This document shows, one piece after another, positions 11,850 through 23,417 of a stretch of DNA of 64,000 nt. Made by a program: the position numbers and the translations under genes. Under the pieces are notes generated by a model. The model had not been told where the DNA came from. It saw only the letters and a list, made by a program, of their open reading frames with translations, and did not search any database. Each line of letters begins with the position of its first letter. Position 1 is the stretch's first letter. The stretch is from Budorcas taxicolor (Eukaryota > Chordata > Mammalia > Artiodactyla > Bovidae). The stretch lies in assembly GCF_023091745.1 (NCBI RefSeq), contig NC_068915.1:52510001-52574000 (forward strand), in the 5' to 3' direction.

Positions 11850-13796
11850 GTTTAGTTCAGTTGCTCATTCGTGTGCAGCTCTTTGCAACCCCATGGACTA
11901 CAGCATTTCACGCTTTTCTGTCCACCACCAACTCCTTGAGCCTACTCAAACTCGTGACCATCACTTTGATGATGCCATCCAACCACCTCATCTTCTGCCG
12001 TCTCCTTCTCCTCCTGCCTTCAATCTTTCCCAGCATCAGGGTCTTTTCGAATGAGTTGGTGCTTCCCAACAGGTGGCTAAATATTGCAGTTTCAGATCAG
12101 CATCAGTCCTTCCAATGAATAATCAGGACTGATTTCCTGTATGATGGAGTGGTTGGATCTCCTTGCAGTCCAAGGGACTCTCAAGAGTTTCTCCAGCACC
12201 AAAGTTCAAAAGCATCCATTCTTTGGTGCTCAGATATCTTTATATTTCAACTCTCACATCCATAAATGACTACAGAGAAAACCATAGCTTTGATTGGATG
12301 GAACTTTGTTGGTAAAAAATGTCTCTGCTTTTTAATATACTATCTAGCTTGATCAAGCTTTTCTTCCAAGGAGCAAGTGTCCTTTAATTTCATGGCTGCA
12401 GTCACCATCTGCAATGATTTTGGAGCCCCAAAAAATAAAGTCTGACACTGTTTCCATTGTTTCCCTACCTATTTACCATGAAGTGATAGGACCTGATGCC
12501 ATAATCATTGTTTTCTGAATGCTGAGTTTTAAGCCAACTTTTTCACTCTCCTCTTTCACTTTCATCAAGAGGCTCTTTAGTTCTTCTTCACTTTCTGCCA
12601 AAAGGGTGGTGTAATCTGTGTATCTGAGATTATTGATATTTCTCCCAGCAATCTTGATTTCTTCTTGTGCTTCATCTAACCTGACATTTTGCATGATGTA
12701 CTCTGCATATAAGTTAAATAAGCAGGGTGATAATATACTATACAGCCTTCCTACACTCTTGTCCCGATTAGGAACCAGTGTGTTCTTCCATGTCCAGTTC
12801 TAACTATTGTATCTTAACGTGCATGCAGATTCCTCAGGAAGCAAGTGAGGTGGTCTGGTATTCCCATCCTTTTAAGAATTATCCACAGTTTGTTGTTATC
12901 CACACAGTCAAAAGCTTTGGCATAGTTAGTAAAGCAAAAGTTGATGTTTTTCTGGAACTCTTTTGCTTTTTCCATGATCCAGTGGATGTTGGCATTTTGA
13001 TCTCTGGTTCCTCTGCTTTTTCTAAATCCAGCTTGAACATCTGGAAGTTCACAGTTCACATACTGTTGAAGCCTGGCTTGGAGATTTTTGAGCATTACTT
13101 CGCTAGCATGTGAGATGAATGCAATTGTATGGAAGTTAGAGCATTCTTTGGCATTGCTTTTCTTTGGTATTGAAAGGAAAACTGACTTTTTCCAGTCCTG
13201 TGGCCACTGCTGAGTTTTCCAAATTTGCTGGCATATTGAGTGTAGCACTTTCACAGCATCATCTTTTAGGATTTGAAATAGCTCAACTGGAATTCCATCA
13301 AATCCACTAGCTTTGTTCATAGTGATGTTTCCTAAGGCCCACTTGACTTCATATTCTAGGATATCTGACTCTAGGTGAGTGATCACACCATCGTGGTCAT
13401 CTGGCTCATGAAGATCTTCTTTGTATAGTTCTTCTTTGTGTTCTTGCCACCTCCTCTTAGTATCTTCTGCTTCTGTTAGGTCCATACCATTTCTGTTCTT
13501 TATTGTGACCATCTTTGCATGAAATGTTCCCTTGGTATCTCTAATTTTCTTGAAGAGATCTCTAGTCTTTCCCATTCTATTGTTTTCCTCTATTTCTTTG
13601 CATTGATCGCTGAGGAAGGCTTTCTTATCTCACCTTGCTGTTTTTTGGAGCTCTCCACTCACATAGGTATATGTTTCCTTTTCTCCTTTGCCACAGAAGA
13701 GAAGAACATTCTCTTCTTTTGTTAGCTATTTGTAAGGCCTCATCAGACTAGCATTTTGCCTTTTTGCATATATTTTTCTTGTGGATGGCCTTGATA
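11850..13796 (-). mobile_element. BovB, antisense, about 1.95 kb, inserted in L1 ORF2
   Basis: The tail is at the left ('gtttagttcagttgctc'). The sequence runs backwards through nearly the whole reverse transcriptase to the linker before it. Flanks read 'gtcattatca' (11840-11849) and 'gccatcatca' (13797-13806), an 8-of-10 match that is probably a decayed target-site duplication. L1 resumes with 'aaaaatctagttacaataaa'. Confidence 0.92.
12473..13790 (-). pseudogene. BovB ORF2 remnant, reverse transcriptase with motif A Asp lost
   Basis: The minus-strand frame 12814-13575 (253 aa) spans the RT linker, fingers and the start of the palm, including 'NKASGFDGIPVELFQ'. At motif A it reads 'CFTNYAKAFD', where related copies in this window read 'CFIDYAKAFD', so the first Asp, a metal ligand in reverse transcriptases, is Asn. 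Frame 12473-12694 carries the next part, with 'RYTDYTTLL' where the YADD motif should be. The copy is inactive. Confidence 0.85.
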
Positions 13797-14637
13797 GCCA
13801 TCATCAAAAATCTAGTTACAATAAATGCTGAAGAGGGTGTGGAGCAAAGGGAACTCTCTTGCAGTATTGGGGGGAATGTAAATTGATTCTGCCACTATGG
13901 AAGATAATATGGAGATTCCTTTAAAAACTAGGAATAAAACCACCATATGATCCAGCAATCCCACTCATAGGCATATACCCTGAGGAAACTCAAATTGAAA
14001 AACACACATATATCCCATTGTTCATTGCAGCACTATTCACAATAGCTAGAACATGGAAGCAACCTAAATTTCCATTGACAGATGAATGGATAAAGAAGTT
14101 GGGGTATATGTACACAATGGAATATTACTCAGCCATAAAAATGAATGCATTTGAGTCAGTCTGATGAGCTGAATGAGCCTAGAATCCATTATACAGAGTT
14201 AAGTGAGTCATACTGAGAAAGATAAATATAGCATTCTAACACAGACATATGGAATCTAAAAAAAATGGTACTGAAGAGTTTATTTACTGGGAAGCAATGG
14301 AGAAACAGCCATAGAGAATAGACTTATGGAAATGGGGAGAGGGGAGGAGAGGGTAAGATGTATGGGAGGAGTAACATGGAAACTTATATTACCATATGTA
14401 AAATAGACAGCCAATGGGAATTCTCTGTATGGCTCAGGAAACTCAAACAAGGGCTCTCTATCAACTTAGAGGTGTGGGATGGGGAGGTAGATAGGGGGGA
14501 GGTAGATAAGAGGGATGTTTGAAAGGGGATATGTGTATACTTAGGGCTGATTCATGTTTAGGTTTGACAGAAAACAATAAAATTCTGTAAAGCAATTATC
14601 CTTCAACAAAAAAATTAATTAAAAATTTTAAAAAAGG
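13797..14637 (+). other. L1 ORF2 C-terminus and 3' UTR
   Basis: L1 resumes with the Cys-rich C-terminal region ('aatgctgaagagggtgtgga'), the 'YTMEYYSAIK'-like block near 14110-14145, and then a 3' UTR containing G-rich 'ggggagaggggaggagagg' and the typical end ('ttgacagaaaacaataaaat'). The A-rich terminus lies near 14610-14637. The same 3' UTR recurs at 16300-16637 and 59434-59705. Confidence 0.85.
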
Positions 14638-15475
14638 AAAAATAATAATAAATTGGCACAGAACCCTGTTGAAGGCAACTGGTAATGTCTACAAATTATA
14701 CTTCCCATTATATGTTAGATATTTGTAAATTGATATATGTTCTAGGTGAGGCTTTATTTTTTATCTTTTTTTTATTTTTGGTAATAGCAAAATTTTATAA
14801 TTGGAATAGGTGCAATAATTGTGACATTGACACAAGGGAATGTAATCAACTTAAGCATTCCTATGTATTGATATGGCTAAATTTCCAATATATATTGTTA
14901 ATTGCAAAGAGCCAGATTATAAAAAAAAGAGTACATATGAAAAGTTATTCCTTTTAAAAATAATATATATTTACTTTCAAATTTTCTAAAGAGATATATT
15001 TTTAATTGATAGTGAGTCCATGAAGACAGTGAGAGGAAGACACAGCTCTGCTCTGATTAACTTTCAGATCTCACTGAGCTCTAATTGCACACTGGGCATC
15101 ATGGGTGGGGGTGAGAGACTCCACTCTTCACTGATTACATTTTAGTTCTTTTTTAAAATTTGAATTATGTAAATATATAACTTAGTCAAATATAAAATTC
15201 ATAAAAAATAAAATCACTTAAAGATACATACACAACTGATCAACATCTAAAGTTAATTATTAATTCATGTCTGTGTGCAGAGTTGGATATGACTGAGTTC
15301 AGATCTTAGACTTGAATGCAAACAAATAAAGAAATTTAGATGTTGAGAGGTTACAATCTTTTATTGGGAAGGTTAAAAATTCTAATGTATTCAAAATTTA
15401 TCATAATTTGCCATTCTGCAAAGGAAACATTAAAAAAAAAATTGTCAACACCTATATCCTCACAAAAAGCCTAAC
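14638..15475. other. AT-rich unique stretch, no gene seen
   Basis: No recognisable repeat or coding region. The open frame 14685-14957 (90 aa) has AT-driven composition and no recognisable domain; I do not regard it as a gene. Confidence 0.6.
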
Positions 15476-16637
15476 TTTAAGCAAAAATAAACAGATGGGA
15501 TCTAATTAAAATTAAAAGCTTCTGCACAACAAAGGAAAATATAAGCAAGGTGAAAAGACAGCCTTCTGAATGGGAGAAAACAATAGCAAATGAAACAACT
15601 GACAAACAACTAATCTCAAAAATATACAAGCAACTTATGCAACTCAATTCCAGAAAAATAAACGACCCAATAAAAAAATGGGCTAAAGAACTAAATAGAC
15701 ATTTCTCCAAAGAAGACATACGGATGGCTAAAAAACACATGGGAAGATGCTCAACATCACTTATTATTAGAGAAATGCAAATCAAAACCACAATGAGGTA
15801 CCACTTCACACCAGTCAGAATGTCTGCAATCCAAAAATCTGCAAGCAATAAATGCTGGAGAGGGTGTGGAGAAAAGGGAACCCTCCTACACTGTTGGTGG
15901 GAATACAGACTAGTACAGCCACTATGGAAAACAGTGTGGAGATTCCTTAAAAAATTGCAAATAGAACTGCCATATGACCCAGCAATCCCACTGCTGGGCA
16001 TACACACCGAGGAAACCAGAATTGAAAGAGACACATGTACCCCAATGTTCATTGCAGCACTGTTTTTAATAGCCAGGACATGGAAACAACCTAGATGTCC
16101 ATCAGCAGATGAATGGATAAGAAAGCGGTGGTACATATACACAATGGAGTATTACTCAGCCGTTAAAAAGAATACATTTGAATCAGTTCTGATGAGATGG
16201 GTGAAACTGGAGCTGATTATACAGAGTGAAGTAAGCCAGAAAGAAAAACACCAATACGGTATACTAACACATATTTATGGAATTTAGAAAGATGGCAATG
16301 ATGACCCTGTATGCAAGACAGCCAAAAAGACACAGATGTGTATAGTGGACTTTTGGACTCAGAGGGAGAGGGAGAGGGTGGGATGATTTGGGAGAATGGC
16401 ATTGAAACATGTATACTATCATGTAAGAATCGAATCACCAGTCTATGTCCGATGCAGGATACAGCATGCTTGGTGCTGGTGCACGGGGATGACCCAGAGG
16501 GATGTTGTGGGGAGGGAGGTGGGAGGGGGGTTCATGCTTGGGATTTCATGTACACCCGTGGTGGATTCACGTCAATGTATGGCAAAACCAATACAGTATT
16601 GTAAAGTAAAATGAAGTAAAAATAAAAATTAAAAAAA
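15476..16637 (+). mobile_element. L1 (L1-BT type), 5'-truncated
   Basis: Only the ORF2 C-terminus and 3' UTR are present, ending in an A-rich tail (about 16621-16637). The flanks contain 'aaaaagcctaac' (15464-15475) and 'aaaaagacctaac' (16638-16650), a plausible target-site duplication with a one-base indel. It is better preserved than the 1-14637 element, so probably younger. Confidence 0.88.
15550..16287 (+). pseudogene. L1 ORF2 C-terminal fragment, still open (245 aa)
   Basis: The frame stays open through the end of ORF2. It shows the Cys-rich motif ('KCWRGCGEKGTLLHCWW'), the 'YDPAIPLLGI' block and 'YIYTMEYYSAVKKN'. It lacks the endonuclease and reverse transcriptase, so it is a 5'-truncation product with no independent function expected. 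The first Met is internal, not a true start. Confidence 0.85.
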
Positions 16638-16650
16638 AAAAAGACCTAAC

Positions 16651-18529
16651 CAGAAAAAAAAAAAAAAAGTGTAATTAACAAAGCAGAACAGATTTTATTT
16701 CATTAACTGGGCACTACAATGATACCAATGGCAAATTTTTAGTCTCCATTGTGAACTAGAAAATGGCCAGTTTATTTGACCAGTAAACAATAGTTGCAGT
16801 TATTAAAGTTTCAGAATGTCTCGGTTAAGAAAACAAATAGACAAAGAATATATTTCCTTGTCAATGCTGGTAATTACTTGAAACATCACTAGAGAAAGAA
16901 CAAAGAATGATTTTTTTCTATCACTTTAACCACTCTAAAAAAATAAGGAAATTTTGTGATTGAGAGATAACCTGGCTGAAATTCCAGAACAATGATTAAA
17001 ATCTTAGCTCCTCCACTTGGGAGCTGCTGATTAACTTCCTTAGTTTACTTTAAATAATTCATAACATACTGAAAATATTCCTTTGTCACAAGTTACAGTC
17101 AGATTTAAATGTATAATATATGAAGTGCTTATCAGCACATTATCCAATCTGCAAGCATTAATCAATACTAGTTGACCCTGAATCAGTGTATATGTAAGTG
17201 CAAAACTGCCTTTTTTATAAACTCCTCCATGTCATGGTAATATCCAATCAGAAACCAAGATTGTGTAACCTGAGAGATTATTTAGGCGTTTTTCTTTAAC
17301 AGAATTCTTTACTTTAAAGGAACATTTATATTAAGTTAAATTTTCTAACTCTTAATTTTATTTCTTTCCAAACCAATTTTGAGAAACAGTGTGAACAGAC
17401 TCTGTATTTCATTTTTGAGCTATAATACATAGTTATTCAATAACTGCAATAATTTGAGATTGTAAAGCACCTGTAAATGAAATTCCTTACTATTTTACCA
17501 GAATCAATAGCCTTACATTTTAAATATTGTCTACCCCTTGAAATACAACTTGTTCTTGACATTTTTCACCAGAAATATCTGTACAGCTTCCTAAGAACAA
17601 TGACTACAATAATAACCACCACAAAAAATGATGTTTTATTTTTCCTAAATCAGAAAGTCTCCATGACTTTATAGTTTGTATCTATTATATTAAAATATAC
17701 ATCCTTTTAAAATATTTGACACATATAATTATAAAGAGCCAATTTAAGTATAAGTATATGACTAATAGTATCAAAAAGTAAAATTCTTATAGCAAAATCA
17801 ATTACATGCAATAGGACTAATCTCTTAAAGCTGTACATTACTAGCATATAAAGACAGAATAATGGGAAAAAATAAAATTTATAAATACACTTAAATATAT
17901 TTGCCAATTTAGAGTATATTTAAGGTATTATCCCAATATGTGGGAATAAATATGCTTGAGATAATTGACAATGACATTGACATTTCCACTAATTGACATT
18001 GTGGAAAAAAAATCGTATCAATAACTAAAAAGATGAAGCAAAACTCCAAAACTACTCAAGTATTTAAAACAATAAACATAACAATATAAACAAACTGTTG
18101 GAGACTCCATTTTTACTTATAAAGGGAGGAAAAATTCCTAAAGCCATAAAGAAAAGGTTGAAATATTCATTCAATATGTAGAGGTAAATTTAGATACATT
18201 TATGGAAATTTGTAGAGAAAATTTACTACACTTATTGATACAAAAGGTTTTTATCCCTAGTGCATAAAGGAGCTTTTAAAAATTGATTTTTTTAAATAGA
18301 AACTAACAGAGTTATGAAAACACAGGGTTCAAGTAACAATACATTAAACTTAGGAAAAAAGTACTGAATATCTCTCAGAATAAAACCAATAAACTTTGAG
18401 AAAATAAAAATAAGAAAACAAAAATATATATACTTTAAAATTATTATTACAAGATAAACTGAAAAAGAATATTTAAAATGTTAAGAGTATATTTGAGCAA
18501 AAATGGAATCAAATTGGGCAACATCAAAC
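16651..18529. other. AT-rich unique stretch, no gene seen
   Basis: About 1.9 kb without an interpretable repeat. Short frames (17477-17674 and 17707-17907) have no recognisable motif. It begins with an A15-like run near 16654-16668. Confidence 0.6.
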
Positions 18530-18539
18530 CAGAAGTGGT

Positions 18540-18928
18540 CTGAGTGAAAGTTGCTCAGCCATGTCTGACTCTCTGTGACTCCATGGACTATGCAGTTCAT
18601 GAAATTCTCCAGGCCAGAATACTGGATGTGTAGCCTTTCCCTTCTTTAGGGTGGCTCAGATGGCAAAGCGTCTGCCTACAATGTGGGAGACCTGGGTTCG
18701 ATCCCTGGGTTGGGAAGATCCTCTGGAGAAGGAAATGGCAACCCACTCCAGTACTTGCTTGGAAAATCCCATGGACGGAGGAGCCTTGTAGGCTACAATC
18801 TATGGGGTCGCAAAGAGTTGGACACGACTGAGCGACTTCACCTTACCTTACCTTACCCAACCCAGGGATTGAAACCAGGTCTCCTGCATTGCAGGTGGAT
18901 TCTTTACCAGCTGAGCCACAAGGGAAGG
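18540..18928 (-). mobile_element. Bov-tA type SINE, antisense, split by a second SINE
   Basis: The left part (18540-18652) has the antisense tail and body ('gttgctcagccatgtctgac', 'gaaattctccaggcc'). The right part (18857-18928) has the antisense head ('cccagggattgaaaccagg', 'accagctgagccaca'). Direct repeats 'cagaagtggt' at 18530-18539 and 18929-18938 frame the pair, showing that the outer SINE came first. Confidence 0.88.
18653..18856 (+). mobile_element. Bov-tA SINE, sense, nested inside another SINE
   Basis: It carries the tRNA-derived head ('gtggctcagatggcaaag', box A-like), a box B-like 'ggttcgatccc', the body, and the BovB-type tail ('gttggacacgactgagcgac') ending in 'cttaccttacctta'. 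It interrupts the antisense SINE at 18540-18928. Frame 18683-19048 is a shadow. Confidence 0.88.
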
Positions 18929-18938
18929 CAGAAGTGGT

Positions 18939-19668
18939 TGAGGGCTCTACTAATAGGACTCAGGGACAGACTTATGTTGAAAAGGTATGGAAGCAAAGCA
19001 AAAATAAAATTACTGATTTGCTATAGTTTAAAGCCTAGGCTGTTGTGATTACTTGTCCATAGGTTTCTATTTTATAATTCTGCATTCACAGACTTAGATT
19101 TTAGTGTGCTTGCATTCACTGTCATAACATTAGAGACTCCTCAGTCTAATGGTCTCCCTCTTTATTTTAACAGTACACTGAGATACTGATTTTTACCTCT
19201 CAGCTTTGAAAAAGCCTAAAGTTCAATAATACTTTATGTTTGGGAAGATGTGGATAAACCCACTGATAGGAACATAAATTGGAAACCAGAGAAGGAAATT
19301 TGATACCTTTAAAACACATGTAGTAGTTTTTATTATTTATGTGTGTATCTGTATCTGTGTGTCTATATTTGTCTATATCTATGTCTAAATCTAGGTCTCT
19401 ATCTTCTAATTCAGCAATTGCTTCACTGAGAATTGATTCTATAGATATTAGACACATATTATGCATTCAGGAAGGAACAGGAGTGCACAGCACTGAAATG
19501 ACCAATGTATATTTTTATTCACAGTAGCATTGCTCATAGTGACAAAAACCTGAAAACAAATGCACAAGAATGGATATCTGTAACATAAATTCTAGTACAT
19601 ATTTACGATCAAAAAAACTTTTTTTCAAAACACTACATGCACACACATATACACAAATAAGTGAAGAT
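18939..19668. other. Unique stretch with a pyrimidine/GT low-complexity patch
   Basis: No gene or interspersed repeat recognised. A degenerate 'tctatatctatg' and 'tctgtgtgtcta' patch lies at about 19335-19405 and creates the Asp/Ile-rich shadow frame 19200-19466. Confidence 0.55.
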
Positions 19669-20263
19669 CAGTTCAGTTCAGTTCAGTTGCTCAGTCGTGT
19701 CCGACTCTTTGCGATCCCATGAACTGCAGCACGCCAGGCCTCCCTGTCCATCACCAACTCCCAGAGTTCACCCAAATTCACGTCCATCGAGTCGGTGATA
19801 TCATCAAGCCATCTCATCCACTATCGTCCCCTTCTCCTCCTGCCCACAATCCCTCCCAGCATCAGAGTCTTTTCCAATGAGTCAACTCTTCGCATGAGGT
19901 GGCCAAAGTACTGGAGCTTCAGCCTTAGCATCTTCCTTCCAAAGAACACCCAGGACTGATCTCCTTTAGAATGGAATGTTTGGATCTCCTTGCAGTCCAA
20001 GAGACTCTCAAGAGTCTTGTCCAACACCACAGTTCAAAAGCATTAATTCTTTGGTGCTCAGCTTTCTTCACAGTCCAACTCTCACATCCATACATGACTA
20101 CTGGAAAAATCATGGCCTTGACTAGACGGACTTTGTTGGCAAAGTAATGTCTCTGCTTTTGAATATGCTATCAAGGTTGGTCATAACATTCCTTCCTAGG
20201 AGTAAATGTCTTTTAATTTCATGGCTGCAGTCACCATCTGCAGTGATTTTGGAGCACCCCCAA
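19669..20263 (-). mobile_element. BovB 3' part, antisense (left arm of an inverted pair)
   Basis: It starts with the repeated tail 'cagttcagttcagttcag' and runs backwards to 'gcagtgattttggagc'. The minus frames 19821-20030 and 19925-20113 are C-terminal ORF2 fragments. It abuts a sense BovB with no intervening DNA, so the two 3' tails point outwards. Confidence 0.92.
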
Positions 20264-22151
20264 AATGGAAGCTTTCTTAAATAGCTGTGAAAAGAAGAGA
20301 GGCAAAAAGCAAAGGAGAAAAGGAAAGATATAAGTATCTGAATGCAGAGTTCCAAAGAACAGCAAGAAGAGATAAGAAAGCCTTTTTCAGCGATCAATGC
20401 AAAGAAATAGAGGAAAAGAACAGAATGGGAAAGACTAGAGATCTCTTCAAGAAAATTAGAGATGCCAAGGCAATATTTCTTGCAAAGATGGGCTCGATAA
20501 AGGACAGAAATGGTCTGGACCTAACAGAAGCAGAAGATATTAAGAAGAGGTGGCAAAAATACATGAAAGAACTGTAAAAAAAGATCTTCACGAACAAGAT
20601 AATCATGATGATATGATCACTAATCTAGAGCCAGACATCTTGGAATGTGAAGTCAAGTGGGCCTTAGAAAGCATCACTATGAACAAAGCTAGTGGAGGTG
20701 ATGGAATTCCAGTTGAGCTGTTTCAAATCCTGAAAGATGATGCTGTGAAAGTGCTGCACTCAATATGCCAGCAAATTTGGAAAACTCAGCAGTGGCCACA
20801 GGACTGGAAAAGGTCAGTTTTCATTCCAACCCAAAGAAAGGCAGTGCCAAAGAATGCTCAAACTACCGCACAATTGCACTCATCTCACAGGCTAGTAAAG
20901 TAATGCTCAAAATTCTCCAAGCCAGGCTTCAGCAATATGTGATCTGTGAACTCCCTGATGTTCAAGCTGGTTTTAGAGAAGGCAGAAGAACCAGAGATCA
21001 AATTGCCAACATCTGCTGGATCATGGAAAAAGCAAGAGAGTTCCAGAAAAAACATATATTTCTGCTTTATTGACTATGCCAAAGCCTTTGACTGTGTGGA
21101 TCACAATAAACTGGAAAAATCTGAAAGAGATGGGAATACCAGACCACCTGACTTGCTTCTTGAGAAATCTGTAAGCAGGTCAGGAAACAACAGCTAGAAC
21201 TGGACATGGAACAACAGACTGGTTCCAAATAGGAAAAGGAATACGTCAAGGCTGTATATTGTCACTCTGCCTATTTAACTTCTATGCAGAGTACATCATG
21301 AGAAACGCTGGGTTGGAGGAAACACAAGCTGGAATCAAGATTGCCAGGAGAAATATCAATAACCTCAGATATGCAGATGACACCACCCTTATGGCAGAAA
21401 GTGAAGTAGAACTAAAAAGCCTCTTGATGAAAGTGAAAGGAGAGTGAAAAGTTGGCTTAAAGATCAACATTCAGAAAAGGAATATCATGGCATCCGGTCC
21501 CATCACTTCATGGGAAATAGATGGGGAAACAGTGGAAATAGTGTCAGACTTTATTTTTGGGGGCTCCAAAATCACTGCAGATGTTGACTGCAGCCATGAA
21601 ATGAAAAGACACTTACTCCTTGGAAGAAAAGTTATGACCAATCTAGATAGTATATTCAAAAGCAGAGACATTATTTTGCCGACTTATGTCAGTCTAGTCA
21701 AGGCTATGGTTTTTCCCGTGGTCATGTATGGATATGAGTTGGACAGTGAAGAAGGCTGAGCGCCGAAGAATTGATGCTTTTGAACTGTGGTGTTGGAGAA
21801 TACTCTTGAGAGTCCCTTGGACTGCAAGGAGATCCAATTAGTCCATTCTGAAGGAGATCAGCCCTGGGCTTTCTTTGGAAGGAATGATGCTAAAGCTGAA
21901 ACTCCAGTACTTCGGCCACCTCATGTGAAGTGTTGACTCATTGGAAAAGACTCTGATGCTGGGAGGGATTGAGGGCAGGAGAAGAAGGGGACGACCGAGG
22001 ATGAGATGGCTGGATGGCATCACTGACTCAATGGACGTGAGTCTGAGTGAACTCTGGGTGATGGTGATGGACAGGGAGGCCTGGCGTGCTGCGATTCATG
22101 GGGTCGCAAAGAGTCGGACACGACTGAGTGACTGAATTGAACTGAACTGAG
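20264..22151 (+). mobile_element. BovB, sense, about 1.9 kb (right arm of an inverted pair)
   Basis: It starts within the region before the reverse transcriptase ('aaatagctgtgaaaagaag') and continues to the complete 3' tail ('gagtcggacacgactgagtg', then 'gaattgaactgaactga'). Bases about 21555-22151 are complementary to 19669-20263. It is relatively well preserved, with a few indels. Confidence 0.93.
20287..22110 (+). pseudogene. BovB ORF2 remnant (reverse transcriptase, frameshifted)
   Basis: Consecutive open pieces in shifting frames cover the linker (20287-20577), RT fingers (20550-20903 with 'NKASGGDGIPVELFQ'), the region before motif A (20765-21073), motif A 'FIDYAKAFDCVDH' (20946-21197), motif C as 'YADDTTLM' (21259-21447), and the post-RT region (21487-21759). 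Each piece is separated by a small indel. Both catalytic motifs are kept, but the frame is broken at least five times. Confidence 0.87.
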
Positions 22152-22266
22152 GTAAAGACTGTCAAGTGTAAAAGCAAGGTGTCCAAGAAAGGTATTCTGT
22201 CCTATGTTCCATAAAAAAGTGAAAGAATTAATATATTTTTTCATCATTTAAAAACTACCCTGGGTG

Positions 22267-22611
22267 AGCTTCCCTGGTGGTTTAATGTTAAAGAATCTGC
22301 CTGCCAAAGCATGAAATATGGATTTGATCCCTGATCCAGGAAGATCTCACATGCCTTGGAGCAGCTAAGCACATCTCAAATACAACTACTGAGCCTGTGC
22401 TCTACAGCCAGGGAGCCACAACTACTGAAGCCCACTGGCCCCAGAGCACATGCTCCCAAAAGAGAAGCCACTGCAATAAGAAGCCTGCACACCACAACTA
22501 GAGAGTAGCCCCCGCTTGCCACAACTAGAGAAAAGCCCATGCAGCTACAACCAGACTCAGCACAGCTACAAATAAATAAATTATATTTTAAAAACAGCAA
22601 CAACCACAACA
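22267..22611 (+). mobile_element. CHR-type tRNA-derived SINE
   Basis: The head 'gcttccctggtggtttaatg' leads into a body rich in 'ccacaactac' and 'agagaagccactgcaa' motifs and ends in 'acaaataaataaatt'. This layout is that of the cetartiodactyl CHR SINE family, which lacks the BovB-type tail of Bov-tA. The antisense frame 22376-22627 is a shadow. Confidence 0.82.
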
Positions 22612-23417
22612 ACCCTGTAAAGTTCAATAAGAAACTAACACAAGGGCTTATATCTGGTGGTATTCCCAGATGGAGGGTCAGGACCAGAGAGGACTGAGAA
22701 CAAGTGTGGAAACAACACTCTTTATACTTTTTACCTGTTTGCTTTTGTGAATTGGGTGGTTGCAGTATCTACTAAAATATAACTTGGAGAAAAGAAAAAA
22801 AAAAAAAAAACTGCACAGCTGACTCAGTGGTTTCAGGTCACTAGCAGCAGGACAACCTGGCAGCTTTGGTTGTTGCCCAGGAATGTTATTTGTACAGTTT
22901 CAGGTTCAGTTGCATAACAATGGCTTCCCTGAGGGTGTTGTTTTTTGTTTTTGTTTTTGTTTTTTTTTTGTCTTTTCCTCTTTCTTGATCATTTTTCCCT
23001 GGAGACTTTTCTCAGCTACTGTACAAGAATTTAAACTAGTTTGGGTACAGTTTCTATAGATAGAAACAAAGAATCATTAACCAATTTATTGAGCAGTACT
23101 TTAAGGTTAATTTGTATCTTTTTAGCATTAAGTCCACAGGACGTTGGCTCCTTCCAAACACTTCACTTTCCTCACAGAGAAAGAAAAACAGTGGTCACAA
23201 ACATCATCTAACTTACATTAAAATAATTCTAAAATTGAATGAATACTCCAAAGATGAGGTAAGAATTGAGAAGCCTGTGATGTTAAATTGTCTAAAGTCA
23301 CAAAAAATAAAGTGATTCAGGCTAAGTACTAAACTATATTATTGACTTCTTTCTCCAGTAAACCATGATAATGTCAAAGTCTTTCTTTACATAGGAACTA
23401 ACTCTCTATGGTAGATT
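22612..23417. other. Unique stretch with homopolymer patches
   Basis: No gene recognised. It contains an A16 run at 22795-22810 and a T-rich patch at about 22939-22971. The patches may be decayed retroelement tails, but I could not identify bodies. Confidence 0.5.

Larger units (their letters stand above)
1..14637 (+). mobile_element. Near full-length L1 (L1-BT type), interrupted by five later insertions
   Basis: L1 sequence can be followed in order across this span: 5' UTR, ORF1, ORF2 endonuclease, reverse transcriptase, C-terminal region, 3' UTR and A-rich end. The five inserts are at 1171-1319, 2632-3263, 3515-3726, 4754-6136 plus 7324-9706 taken separately, and 11850-13796; that is, five BovB pieces and one SINE in the L1 body, with a further SINE inside the 4754-6136 BovB. 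Removing them leaves roughly 7.9 kb, close to a full-length ruminant L1. The element probably starts upstream of base 1. Both reading frames are broken, so it is a dead copy. Family assignment is from recognition, not from a search. Confidence 0.9.

Noticed and set aside
15550..16287. 245-aa open frame as a functional gene
   Set aside because: It is the C-terminal end of L1 ORF2 from a 5'-truncated copy with the usual 3' UTR and A-rich tail.
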